Assembly: GCF_003020115.1 (NCBI RefSeq)
Contig: NZ_PYFX01000017.1
Span: 1-64,000, forward strand
Length of the DNA: 64,000 nt
Direction of reading: 5' to 3'
From: Bradyrhizobium sp. MOS002
GTDB lineage: Bacteria; Pseudomonadota; Alphaproteobacteria; Rhizobiales; Xanthobacteraceae
Shown: one piece after another, positions 26,884 through 35,456 of the stretch
Layout of the letters: each line of letters begins with the position of its first letter
Position numbering within the stretch: position 1 is the first letter of the stretch
Program-made: the position numbers and the translations under genes
Notes under the pieces: generated by a model
Seen by the model: the letters and a program-made list of their open reading frames with translations, nothing else
The model's database searches: none
What the model was told of the DNA's origin: nothing

Positions 26884-27522
26884 ATGACAACGATCAACGA
26901 CATCAGGACGCCAGATTCGTCGCTGTGCAATGAGATCCGTGAGCTCGTCCGCGATACCGAATCTGAGCTTCTTTTCAACCATTCGAGCCGAGTTTATCAC
27001 TTCGGAGCGCTCACCGGGTTACGTCGCGGCCTCACCTTCGACCGTGAACTGCTCTACGCGGGTGCAATGTTTCACGACATGGGCCTTACGCCGCAGTACT
27101 CCAGCACGACTGAAAGGTTCGAAGTGGACAGCGCCAATGCGGCTCGCGACTTCCTGCGGGCTCACAAGATCTCGCCAACCGACATCGATCTGGTCTGGGC
27201 TGCCATTGCGCTGCACACCACCCCCGGTATCCCAGTGCACATGCATCCGGTGGTCGCCCTCGTTACCGCTGGGGTCGAAATGGACGTGCTAGGAATTGGA
27301 TACGATGAATTCTCCGATGCACAACGCCTCGAAATCGTTTCCGCACACCCACGTACGCCGCATTTCAAGGAGGATATTATCAATACATTCTATAGAGGAA
27401 ATGAACACAAGCCGCATACCACATTCGGCAATGTCAACGCCGACGTTCTCGCGGACAAAGATCCCAATTTCAGTCCCATCAATTTCTGCAGCGTCATTCG
27501 GCATTCAAGGTGGGACGGATAG
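26884..27522 (+). CDS. HD-domain protein, cyanamide hydratase-like (copy 2)
   Basis: I use the ATG at 26884 with AAGG upstream, because the 47 residues before it have no family match; this gives 212 residues and no signal peptide. The HD site is intact: FNHSSRVYHFGAL, GAMFHDMGLT, RFEVDSANAARDFL and IALHTTPGIP. The C-terminal HPRTPHFKEDII and HKPHTTFGNV blocks are shared with copy 3 at 50578. It is a predicted cytoplasmic metal-dependent hydrolase or hydratase. Its end overlaps the end of the convergent kinase gene by 29 bases. Confidence 0.8.
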   Translation: MTTINDIRTPDSSLCNEIRELVRDTESELLFNHSSRVYHFGALTGLRRGLTFDRELLYAGAMFHDMGLTPQYSSTTERFEVDSANAARDFLRAHKISPTDIDLVWAAIALHTTPGIPVHMHPVVALVTAGVEMDVLGIGYDEFSDAQRLEIVSAHPRTPHFKEDIINTFYRGNEHKPHTTFGNVNADVLADKDPNFSPINFCSVIRHSRWDG

Positions 27523-30028
27523 CGGATCTCGGGGCACTCGTCCGCCCAACTGGGCCTGTCGGTCCGCTGGCATTTGAGAACTGGGACAGGGAGGCCGCGA
27601 TCTCTTCTGTAAGTATCGGCCAGCGGACCACGTCTGAGATGCCGGCAGCCAACAGTTTGTCGGGGTCTATGTCGGATGAAGACCTCGCTGCAACAATAAT
27701 CGGTGTAGCAGGGAGCGCCTCGTGGAGGTCGTTGGCTACTTCAAGGGAGTAATCCAAGGAGCCAAGTTGCCCCACCACCACGAAGTCGAAGCGATCGGGG
27801 CATGCCTCGGATGCTTGTATTGCCGCCTCAGCCGTCGAAAACCCAACCGCTTCATAGCCCAACGCGGCAAGCTTCTCTTCTTCTCCAAGCAGCCGATCCT
27901 TGTCAGGCCCTACCAGCATGACGACCTCCCCCTGGCCCGGGATGTGAGCCTTCAGCCGCCCTTTTGGTGACGGAGCGGCCGCCGCAGTGCAGACGCTGGC
28001 AGGCAACCAAACCTCAAACCTGCTTCCCTCGCCCGGGAGGCTCTCAACATTGATCCCACCACCATGCTCGCGGACGATCTCGCGCACTGTTGCGAGCCCG
28101 AGCCCATTGCCATCTGGCTTCGTTGTGAAGAATGGCTCAAATATGCGATCGAGTACGGTCCCATCCATCCCAACTCCCGCGTCAACCACGGAAATCCTAA
28201 CATAATCGCCGGACTCGATCTCATCGTGGCTGAGAGAACTTGCTCTCGCAATTTGGAGGAGTTCGACATCGACTTGAATGCGGCCCGTGCCTCCCATTGC
28301 GCTCGCAGCGTTCCGGCAGAGGTTCATGAGGACCTGCTGCAATTGAGCAGCCTCTCCATTGACAATCGCATCGCCAGCAACCGACCTCATCTCCAATTCA
28401 ATTCCTATGGCTAGCGAGACTTGTAAAAGTGATATCGTCTCCCCGACCAGATCAACAATGCTGACAGGTAACCGGCGGATCTCGCGGTATCGGCCGAACA
28501 CCAACATTTGGCCAATCAGATCGCGCCCGCGCTCCGCGCTTCTTCGTATGCCACTGAGATGACGCACCTTATCCCCCCGGCCGCCAATTAGCTCTTCCAT
28601 CATCTCGGCGTGTCCCAAAATGCCGCCAAGAATATTGTTAAAGTTATGGGCGATACCGCTCGTAAAGGTTCCGATCTTTTCCATTCGACTCGCATGCTGC
28701 ACGCGCCTGTGAAGACGGACACGCTCCTCCTCAACAGACCTGCGGTCGATCGCGTGGATCAATATGTCCAGCAACATCCGCAGCAAGACAAGTTCTCCGG
28801 ATTTGAGAAGCGAGCCTTCTTGAGACACTACCTCAAGGCCTAGCGCGATCAGTCTCCCGTTGCGATCAATGCCCGTTGCGCACGTCCATCCGCTGATGCC
28901 GAGTGCCTCCAGAAGAGACTTGCAGCGCCCTGCGGGCAGACGGCTCACTTGCCGGACGCTGATCGCACGGTCTTCACCGTCTCGCATTTGTATTGCAAGT
29001 TCCGGAGCCGCTTCCGGCCAGCCAGGTGGAAAGGGCGCGTCCGTCCGTTGCCAGAGGTATGGATTCGCGGTCGATCCCGGCACCACGAGGTAAGCCCGAT
29101 GACAGCCGACATGACGTGCGAATTCCACTATGGCGCGTTGGATCAGTGTGTCGCTGCCATCTGGCTCCGCGTTTACAAACTGCATCGAAATGTCGGCGAG
29201 GAGGTGCTCCAACGCGACGCGCCTGTGGAGGTCGCCCACCAGGGCTTTCAGACGCACTCCGAGCTGAACAAGGAATGTCAGCAACACCAATGACGTAGTA
29301 TACAACAGGGCTCTGTAAGATCGCGCCTCATTCCTGGAAGAGAGTTGGCGCAGCTGGATCAGCCGGCGAAGGGTGTTCAGGTCAGTCTTTTGGGCCAATA
29401 CCATCGCCTCCTTCAACGAGGTGTCCACCGAGGGTAGGAGCCTGTGCAGCAGACTTCCATGCGCTAGTAGCGGCTGAACTGCAACAGACTGTCCGCTTCG
29501 TTCCGCTTGGCGCTTGAGATCCTCGAGCCGCATCGCCGCTTGAGTGATAGCGTCAGGCGATGTGTCCAGGGTAAGATGAAGAATTGCTGTCGCAGCAGCG
29601 CCGATCGCAACATCAAGCTCGCGCGAATCTGAACGAGTCTCAAATCGGGCAAAGAATGACAGCGAGTTACGAAGGACCGCGTTCTCGCGCTTGAACGATT
29701 CGACGAGTTGCTCCTCTCGATCAATCGACGCCCTTACACGGCTTATGGCCTCCCCGGTCTGCCCATCGGACGATCCGATCTCCTGCAAGTGAGCGACTGA
29801 ATAACGTAACGCATTCATCTCACTCACAAGCGAGTCGTAATTTCGTAAGAGGCCGATACGCGTCGCGAGAAGATCCCGATATAGGGCATCTTGAACGAGA
29901 CCGAGGTGATCGAGTTCGTCTAGCGCACGATCGAACTGCTCGGCGTGAGGATTGATTGCACGCCATGATAGCCAGGTGAGCAGCAGTAGAAGACCGACAA
30001 CGATAGTTACCGAGCGGGCGACGCTCAT
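27494..30028 (-). CDS. VirA-like hybrid sensor histidine kinase with degenerate receiver
   Basis: The 844-residue protein has two membrane helices (about 8-22 and 240-258) bracketing a periplasmic helical sensor, then a GAF-like region (about 290-430). The H-box is SGIAHNFNNILGG with His461, and the ATP-binding boxes are NLCRNAASAMG, DAGVGMD and GNGLGLATVRE. A C-terminal receiver-like domain (about 700-815) lacks key residues: the phospho-Asp site reads VVVGQLG (Gly753) and the usual Lys is Trp803. The layout matches VirA-like kinases of Bradyrhizobium. The start overlaps the peroxidase stop by four bases (ATGA). Confidence 0.88.
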   Translation of the reverse strand: MSVARSVTIVVGLLLLLTWLSWRAINPHAEQFDRALDELDHLGLVQDALYRDLLATRIGLLRNYDSLVSEMNALRYSVAHLQEIGSSDGQTGEAISRVRASIDREEQLVESFKRENAVLRNSLSFFARFETRSDSRELDVAIGAAATAILHLTLDTSPDAITQAAMRLEDLKRQAERSGQSVAVQPLLAHGSLLHRLLPSVDTSLKEAMVLAQKTDLNTLRRLIQLRQLSSRNEARSYRALLYTTSLVLLTFLVQLGVRLKALVGDLHRRVALEHLLADISMQFVNAEPDGSDTLIQRAIVEFARHVGCHRAYLVVPGSTANPYLWQRTDAPFPPGWPEAAPELAIQMRDGEDRAISVRQVSRLPAGRCKSLLEALGISGWTCATGIDRNGRLIALGLEVVSQEGSLLKSGELVLLRMLLDILIHAIDRRSVEEERVRLHRRVQHASRMEKIGTFTSGIAHNFNNILGGILGHAEMMEELIGGRGDKVRHLSGIRRSAERGRDLIGQMLVFGRYREIRRLPVSIVDLVGETISLLQVSLAIGIELEMRSVAGDAIVNGEAAQLQQVLMNLCRNAASAMGGTGRIQVDVELLQIARASSLSHDEIESGDYVRISVVDAGVGMDGTVLDRIFEPFFTTKPDGNGLGLATVREIVREHGGGINVESLPGEGSRFEVWLPASVCTAAAAPSPKGRLKAHIPGQGEVVMLVGPDKDRLLGEEEKLAALGYEAVGFSTAEAAIQASEACPDRFDFVVVGQLGSLDYSLEVANDLHEALPATPIIVAARSSSDIDPDKLLAAGISDVVRWPILTEEIAASLSQFSNASGPTGPVGRTSAPRSAIRPTLNAE

Positions 30029-30996
30029 GGCGCGCTGCTCGCGACTGGCTTCCCCCTAAAGTTCCCTGTCAAGGTCTTCAGGAACGCTACGAGCGAGGCA
30101 ACCTGATCGTCGGACAATATGCGGTCGAGTTGGGCGGCGGCCATTCGTTGGACCGCGTCCTCCAGGGTCGGTGCGCTGCCATCATGAAAATACGGAGCAG
30201 TTGCTTCCACATTGCGCAGACTAGGGACACGAACCTGCCTGGGCCCAGATAGCACAAGGGGCACGAAGATGCCCTGGCGGGTAACTAAATTGGCTCCGAC
30301 GCTGACCCCTTGATGGCAGGAACTGCAGCCAAGCTCATTGAACCTACGATAGCCTTGGATTTCGTCTGGTGTAAGAGCTGCTGCGTCGCCCTGAAGCCAT
30401 CGGTCGAAGCGGCTGCCAGGCGTAAGCAGTGACTCCTCAAATGTCGCAAGCGCATCAAGAACACTTTCGCTATTGAGAGGGGCTCCATACGCTGCCCGAA
30501 ATGCTTCGTTCAAGTCCCTATCTGCTCTCAATTTCGAAACAGCTTCTTCGATGCCGCTGTGCATGCCGGAGGGGTCCGCTATTGATGCCCTCGCCTGCTC
30601 GGAAAGACTCCGCGTATTTCCTTCCCATGTAAGGCGGTAGCTTAATGCTGCGTTGAAAACAGTTGGTATGTCGAGATGCTTGATTCCTTCTGACTGCCTC
30701 TGACCGGGGTAAGCTCCATTTGTCGTAAGATCATGGCAGCTGGCGCAAGAAAGCCGTTCGTCGGCGGACAGTCGCGCATCGCCAAACAGCCTCTCGCCCA
30801 AGGCCAATTTACGCGGGTCTGCTCGAGGAGGCTGTGGAATGGGCGCAATAGGGCCACTGTCCTGCCATAGCTCCGGTGAGAAAGGAATATCGCCTCGCGC
30901 AGGCTGCGCAATCCCAGGGCGCGTCAGCAAGGCCGATATTGTGGCGACCGCAATCATGAGAATCCACAGCATCTGCCGATTGCGCCTTATGATCAT
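30025..30996 (-). CDS. MauG / cytochrome c peroxidase-type dihaem protein
   Basis: Starting at the ATG at 30996 the protein has 323 residues, with a signal peptide or anchor (MLWILMIAVATISALL). Two haem sites are present: CASCH (84-88) and CSSCH (224-228). The order and surrounding blocks (NPTVFNAA-like PTVFNAALSYRLTWEG, VRVPSLRNVEATAPYFHDGS) match CcpA/MauG enzymes. It would reduce peroxide or modify a protein cofactor in the periplasm. It sits between the response regulator and the kinase, and overlaps the kinase gene by four bases, so it belongs to the signalling operon. Confidence 0.88.
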   Translation of the reverse strand: MIIRRNRQMLWILMIAVATISALLTRPGIAQPARGDIPFSPELWQDSGPIAPIPQPPRADPRKLALGERLFGDARLSADERLSCASCHDLTTNGAYPGQRQSEGIKHLDIPTVFNAALSYRLTWEGNTRSLSEQARASIADPSGMHSGIEEAVSKLRADRDLNEAFRAAYGAPLNSESVLDALATFEESLLTPGSRFDRWLQGDAAALTPDEIQGYRRFNELGCSSCHQGVSVGANLVTRQGIFVPLVLSGPRQVRVPSLRNVEATAPYFHDGSAPTLEDAVQRMAAAQLDRILSDDQVASLVAFLKTLTGNFRGKPVASSAP

Positions 30997-31298
30997 TTCA
31001 CGCGCCCCAACGCTTCGGGGACCGCTCTGCGGTTTTCTTCTCGATGCGTTGATTCCCTCAAGGCGACGCTCGCGTAGATGTGCTCGGCGAAGGCAACCAC
31101 GACATTGACGACGGCGGACAAGCAGATTGCGAGTAACAGCTCGGGACGCGGCCCCGCAGCGAAGCCCCCAAACCGGCAAGTAAAATTCAACACCCGCACC
31201 GATAACTGGGCTCGACCTGCGTCCACAAACCAGCCCGGCGTTACTTTGAACCGCGGTCGACGATACAGCCGCCATGACCTAGTCGCATTGACTATCAT
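30993..31298 (-). CDS. Possible small membrane protein coupled to the peroxidase gene
   Basis: A minus-strand frame from the ATG at 31298 encodes 101 residues. A basic N-terminal half is followed by one hydrophobic helix (PELLLAICLSAVVNVVVAFA) and a charged end. Its TGA overlaps the ATG of the peroxidase gene as ATGA, which is the main support for it being translated. No family is recognised and the start is uncertain. Confidence 0.35.
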   Translation of the reverse strand: MIVNATRSWRLYRRPRFKVTPGWFVDAGRAQLSVRVLNFTCRFGGFAAGPRPELLLAICLSAVVNVVVAFAEHIYASVALRESTHREENRRAVPEALGRVK

Positions 31299-31497
31299 CA
31301 GATCCCGCAAGCACTCTACTGCCGCGCGACGAACAAACCTACAATCTCTCCGCATATCTCTCTCCTACCATCCCCAGTATAGAGACTCTGCGAGCTCTCT
31401 GTTTTCGAACGATTACCCCGCGGCACAAGATGACTACATCGGCAACAGGTTCCCCTGCAGATGTCAGTCCTGATTTGCCTCTTCACCTCCACATGGG

Positions 31498-32232
31498 CTA
31501 GCGCCGCTCCACGGCCAACGCGAAGACATACCCGACCCCCCGCTCCGTGCGGATTATGGCAGGCGCACTAGGATCGGCTTCGAGCTTGCGGCGCAGTCGA
31601 AGGACCTGCACGTCGATACTCCGGTCGTAGATATCCTCGTGGACGCGGGTTGCCTGCAGAAGATATTCGCGAGAGAGCGGCCTTTGCGGTGCATCAAGGA
31701 ACGCGGTTAGCAGGGCGTACTCGCTCTTCGAGAGTGGAGTATGTTCACCGCATGAACTGGTCAGACGACGAGTTCGCCTATCAAGCTGCCAAGTGCCAAA
31801 GCGCCAAAGGCCCTTCTCATCCCGTTGAGCCGGGGCCGCGTCTCGGCGCCTGAGAACCGCTCTAATTCGCGCAAGCAGTTCTCGCAGACCAAACGGCTTT
31901 ATTAGATAGTCGTCGGCTCCCAGTTCTAGCCCCACCACTCGGTCGATCTCGTCCCGCCTATGACCCGTCACGATAATGACCGGAACATCGGATTGCGCTC
32001 GGATCTCCCGCAACAAGTCTAGACCATCCTCGTGTCCAAGGCGAAGATCGAGAACGACTAGATCCGGCCCGTGCCGCGCGAGAATTCCGAGCACTTCCTC
32101 TCGCCGTGACGCCGAGATTGTGCGGATGCCATTCTCTTCCAGATAGTTCGTGACCAGTTGCCGCATCGTCACGTCGTCTTCGACGACCATACATGTCAGC
32201 GTCTGGCCGCTGGCGCCGTCAAGTTTTTGCAA
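31498..32232 (-). CDS. OmpR/VirG-like response regulator
   Basis: The 244-residue protein has a complete receiver domain (VVEDD acidic pair, VVLDLRLG with Asp62, VTG, and YLIKPF with Lys112) and a C-terminal winged helix. The latter runs from WRFGTWQLDRRTRRL through DRSIDVQVLRLRRKLE to IIRTERGVGYVFA. It is expected to be phosphorylated by the VirA-like kinase two genes downstream and to bind DNA direct repeats. The TTG start at 32232 is uncertain. Confidence 0.88.
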   Translation of the reverse strand: MQKLDGASGQTLTCMVVEDDVTMRQLVTNYLEENGIRTISASRREEVLGILARHGPDLVVLDLRLGHEDGLDLLREIRAQSDVPVIIVTGHRRDEIDRVVGLELGADDYLIKPFGLRELLARIRAVLRRRDAAPAQRDEKGLWRFGTWQLDRRTRRLTSSCGEHTPLSKSEYALLTAFLDAPQRPLSREYLLQATRVHEDIYDRSIDVQVLRLRRKLEADPSAPAIIRTERGVGYVFALAVERR

Positions 32233-32410
32233 TGGATTTCACGAAGAGCTCGTCCCTGTCAGTCGGTCGTACCTTGGTCGGCCCGAACGTTGCTCCTGCC
32301 ACCGGGCCCGTCTGGACATCTGCTACGCTGAGAGCAGCTGAAAGGCCCGGCCCGCTCAAGAGTCACCTGCAACGATCTCGCCAGCCGAGCACCCTCCTTG
32401 CAGTGACGGA

Positions 32411-33214
32411 TCAATGGCCCGACGGACTCAGCAAAGCTCGCGTTGCTTCGGTTACATCCGTCTGGCGCATCAGACTTTCTCCGACCAGGAAAGTTGATAT
32501 GCCTATCCGCGCAAGACGGGCGATATCGTCTGGGGTGAAAATCCCGCTTTCGCCAACGATCAGCCGATCTTTAGGCACATGCGGGGCCAACGCCTCGCTG
32601 ATCCCGAGCGAGGTTTCGAACGTGCGAAGGTTTCGGTGATTGATCCCGATCATCGGCGAGCTTAGGCGCAAGGCTCTGTCAAGCTCGGCGCGATCATGTA
32701 TTTCGATTAGCACATCCATGCCCAGCTCGAATGCCGCCGCTTCGAGCTCCCTTGCGGCGCTATCGTCAAGAGCGGCCATTATCAGCAAAACGCAGTCCGC
32801 ACCATAGGCGCGCGCCTCCACCACTTGGTAGACATCAAACATGAAGTCCTTGCGAAGCACCGGCAACGAGGTCGCCGCGCGAGCCATCGCCATAAATTCC
32901 AGCTCGCCCTGAAAAGACGGTCTGTCCGTCAACACGGACACGCAAGCGGCACCACCAGCTTCGTATGCTTTAGCTAAAGCGAACGGATCAAAATCCTCTC
33001 GGATTAGACCTTTGGACGGAGACGCCTTCTTGATCTCCGCAATCAAGGCATGTTCCCGCGATGCATGCTTTGTACGAATAGCCGAGACAAAGCCTCTGGC
33101 AGCTACTGCAGATGTTGCACGCGCCAGCATTTCTGCCAATGGATGGGCGCGCTTAGCTTGCATAATCTCTTCGCGCTTGTAAGCCTCGATTCTCCTCAAG
33201 ATATCGGGAATCAT
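32411..33214 (-). CDS. trpC: Indole-3-glycerol phosphate synthase
   Basis: The 267-residue length is normal. Family motifs run in order: LIAEIKKASPSKG, LTDRPSFQGELEFM, LRKDFMFDVYQV, IGINHRNLRTFE, IVGESGIFTPDD and FLVGESLMR. It closes the indole ring in tryptophan synthesis in the cytoplasm. The asparagine usually written GINNR is His here, a variant that may still be active. No other trp gene is nearby, so this is probably an extra copy, placed 178 bp upstream of the VirG-like gene. AAGG lies before the ATG. Confidence 0.92.
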   Translation of the reverse strand: MIPDILRRIEAYKREEIMQAKRAHPLAEMLARATSAVAARGFVSAIRTKHASREHALIAEIKKASPSKGLIREDFDPFALAKAYEAGGAACVSVLTDRPSFQGELEFMAMARAATSLPVLRKDFMFDVYQVVEARAYGADCVLLIMAALDDSAARELEAAAFELGMDVLIEIHDRAELDRALRLSSPMIGINHRNLRTFETSLGISEALAPHVPKDRLIVGESGIFTPDDIARLARIGISTFLVGESLMRQTDVTEATRALLSPSGH

Positions 33215-33382
33215 GTCTGTCGACCTTAGGTACGAGTGGATGCACAGAGGTTGGGTGAGCTGACCATCAAGGTACTTCTGTGAGACGCGGCGCCTGTCTC
33301 AGAAATGGAGCGCCCCGCTTTTCTCCGCCCCGCCGGCGGAGGATGGTCGGGCCACCCAGGCATTTGACAGACGACACATCGG

Positions 33383-33616
33383 CTAGCATTCGAGACAATA
33401 TCGCACAGTGAATTCGATCATCTCGCGATGCGAAACCCCGAGATTGCGTAGTGTGCAGTCATCCAGGCGAGCCAACGATCGCGTCGCATTTCTTACTAGG
33501 ACTTCTCTTGTCCAGTACGCTCTTAAATCCATCATCAAGTTCACCGGTAATGAACCGTTGGAGCACCCGGCGTCATCTCTCACATTGTCCTGCGCCAGCT
33601 TGGCGTGCATTTTCAC
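33383..33616 (-). CDS. DUF1127 domain small protein
   Basis: The 77-residue product ends in a DUF1127 motif: RNATRSLARLDDCTLRNLGVSHREMIEF. Proteins with this short Arg-rich helix are abundant in alphaproteobacteria; some bind RNA or influence metabolism and phosphate responses. The start is a GTG at 33616, with ATG 33610 as alternative. A palindromic vir-box-like site lies 102 bp upstream. Confidence 0.7.
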   Translation of the reverse strand: MKMHAKLAQDNVRDDAGCSNGSLPVNLMMDLRAYWTREVLVRNATRSLARLDDCTLRNLGVSHREMIEFTVRYCLEC

Positions 33617-33717
33617 AGCACCGAATCCTACTTGTCTACGCGGCCCGTCCGCGCCGTACCTAGGATTTGATGATAAGGCTGTATCGCTACGAGCTCGCTA
33701 CTCTGCTCCGGCTTCTG

Positions 33718-33731
33718 ATTTCAATTGAAAC
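33718..33731. promoter_or_regulatory. vir-box-like palindrome
   Basis: The sequence ATTTCAATTGAAAC fits the Agrobacterium VirG-binding vir box TNCAATTGAAAY perfectly on both strands (plus 33720-33731, minus 33718-33729). A VirG-like response regulator is encoded about 1.5 kb away. It lies between the cupin gene and DUF1127 and points at DUF1127. Binding is inference. Confidence 0.45.
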
Positions 33732-33812
33732 CTCATTCCGCATTTTTGCCACGAATAAATGTCCCGTACGCCGATGATGCGGAGGATTGATACGTCCGCC
33801 GCTCGAGTGTCC

Positions 33813-34406
33813 CTACTTGCCACTTTCAGCGTCAGGCGCGGTGAGAGGTTGGTCGCCGGCCTTGACGACAAACACGGCCAAAAGGCTGGCGGGCGTGGAA
33901 TCGCTAGCGTTTTCGCTCACCAAATGGTGCGCTCCTGGCTCTTCATAGAAGCTCTCGCCAGCCCGATAAATTCGAGCAGGCTCGGCACCAACAGCGCTTC
34001 GGATTTCGCCCGAGAGTACATAAGCGTAAATGAAGGCGGAGCTGGCATGGTGATGAGGCCGAGACCTTGCAGCAGGCGGGTAATTCACGAGCACTGCGAT
34101 CAATTCTCTGTCAGGCAAGTTAGGGATCGGGCGACGGAAGATCGGCTTTACGCTCTCAGACGCACTATCGGACATCGCCGCTCTGACCGTTGCGTTGAGC
34201 GTCGGCCCAGAAGGTGTCATTTGGGATGACTGCAAGGCTGCGATCTTGGCGATCGGGGAGGTCACTTCGGCCGCCCTCTGCGACTGGCAAGAGGTAACGG
34301 GTACCTCTGCCTGATCTGTCGTAGACGCCCTAGTTGGAGCCGAGACACATACGGCAATGGCAACTGCTTTGGCAAAGCGCACTGCAATCGATCGAGATGA
34401 TAGCAT
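33813..34406 (-). CDS. Exported cupin-domain protein
   Basis: The 197-residue protein begins with a signal peptide (FAKAVAIAVCVSAPTRAS). A single cupin_2 domain occupies the C-terminal half, with metal-type ligands in PPAARSRPHHHAS and the later EEPGAHHLVSEN block. Single cupins of this form bind metal and either sense or isomerise small molecules. AGGAG precedes the ATG by six bases. No operon partner is close. Confidence 0.78.
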   Translation of the reverse strand: MLSSRSIAVRFAKAVAIAVCVSAPTRASTTDQAEVPVTSCQSQRAAEVTSPIAKIAALQSSQMTPSGPTLNATVRAAMSDSASESVKPIFRRPIPNLPDRELIAVLVNYPPAARSRPHHHASSAFIYAYVLSGEIRSAVGAEPARIYRAGESFYEEPGAHHLVSENASDSTPASLLAVFVVKAGDQPLTAPDAESGK

Positions 34407-34799
34407 TCCGTGCTCCTATGAACATGCGCCATCGGCGCTATCGATTGTTTCGGCTTTCAGCGTCGCGCAACACGAACGAACGCTCACCCGTCTGGAACCC
34501 ACATTCACCTAGTCGTCTTTGGCTTGCGTCCTTCCGCGATCTGACCAAAAGACAATCTCCGGTTTCTCATTAGCCGGTATGTGCGCCTATGGAAGTGAAA
34601 GTGTCTCAACAGGGGAATGAGCCAGACGCAGGATGGATTCGCTGCTGAGACCTGTACTGCGTCGCGCACAAGACCGAATTTTCTGACTTCGGGAACCTGA
34701 TCTCTGTTCATGGAGTGCCTGCGCAATGGTCATTTAACTTTGACACAGGCGAGCTTTAGACACTGGCAGCTTCTTCCACATAAGCCGGAGAAGCGTCGG
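34407..34799. other. Divergent spacer with one repeated element
   Basis: This spacer lies between the cupin (minus) and a hypothetical gene (plus). The repeated element copy J is at 34592-34621. Nothing else is recognised. Confidence 0.35.
34592..34621 (-). promoter_or_regulatory. Repeated GAAGTGAA-N17-ATGAG element, copy J
   Basis: GAAGTGAA and ATGAG occur at the common 17-bp spacing. It is 186 bp before the cupin start, further than the other copies, so the regulated gene is less certain. Confidence 0.35.
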
Positions 34800-35186
34800 A
34801 TGAATGACCTGTATGATTGGCTTTCGCGGCAGCACCACGGACTGCAGACATTTCAGCTCTTCCGCCAGAGGCTCACAACACTCGCTTTTGATGAGCCGAA
34901 CCACAAAGCCTTGTATACGCTGCTAAGCCTGCTGGCAGCTCGCTACATCGAGGCCTTCGATGAAGAACCGGTTCCAATATCGGTTGCCGACCGCGCCTAT
35001 GGCAATTTATTGCGGCTTGTGGCGAGCCTCAACTTGACCGCGCCTGCAGAGGGCAAACTGAATGATCTTAATCGTATCGCTGCGACGGACCTTCTGGATC
35101 CGTCGTCTGCGAGCGACTTTGATCCGGCCCGGCATTTCAGCTCACGGGGCGGGATCGGTTTAGACGGGCAGCACCGCTTGGACTGA
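34800..35186 (+). CDS. Hypothetical helical protein
   Basis: The ATG at 34800 has GGAG nine bases upstream and gives 128 residues. The sequence is mostly helical, with LSLLAARYIEAFDEEPVPISVADRAYGNLLRL in the middle and no transmembrane segment. I do not recognise the family. The even codon use and Shine-Dalgarno support a real gene. Confidence 0.55.
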   Translation: MNDLYDWLSRQHHGLQTFQLFRQRLTTLAFDEPNHKALYTLLSLLAARYIEAFDEEPVPISVADRAYGNLLRLVASLNLTAPAEGKLNDLNRIAATDLLDPSSASDFDPARHFSSRGGIGLDGQHRLD

Positions 35187-35456
35187 CCGGCCTTGGATTG
35201 AATGTTACCAAGCAAGGGCCCAGGCATTGTTGCCCTGACCGAGATACGGCCCGCGGGGACAGGCCTGCGTGAACGAAATGAACTTTACAGTTGCAGCCGT
35301 TTCACTTCATGCGATTTCTGCCGACTGGTAGGACATGCTTCCTCTTACCGACCGCCCGCTCTATGGGTCACGCTCTACTAGATGCCCATTACTGCGATCA
35401 GCCGGTGCGCCGCATCCGATTGGAAAATGACCAACTTGCAAGGATTGGAGCCAGAA

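Noticed and set aside
35301..35308. TTCACTTC upstream of the MDR gene as another copy of the repeated element
   Set aside because: The second half at the 17-bp spacing is absent (TGAAC), so it is counted as chance.
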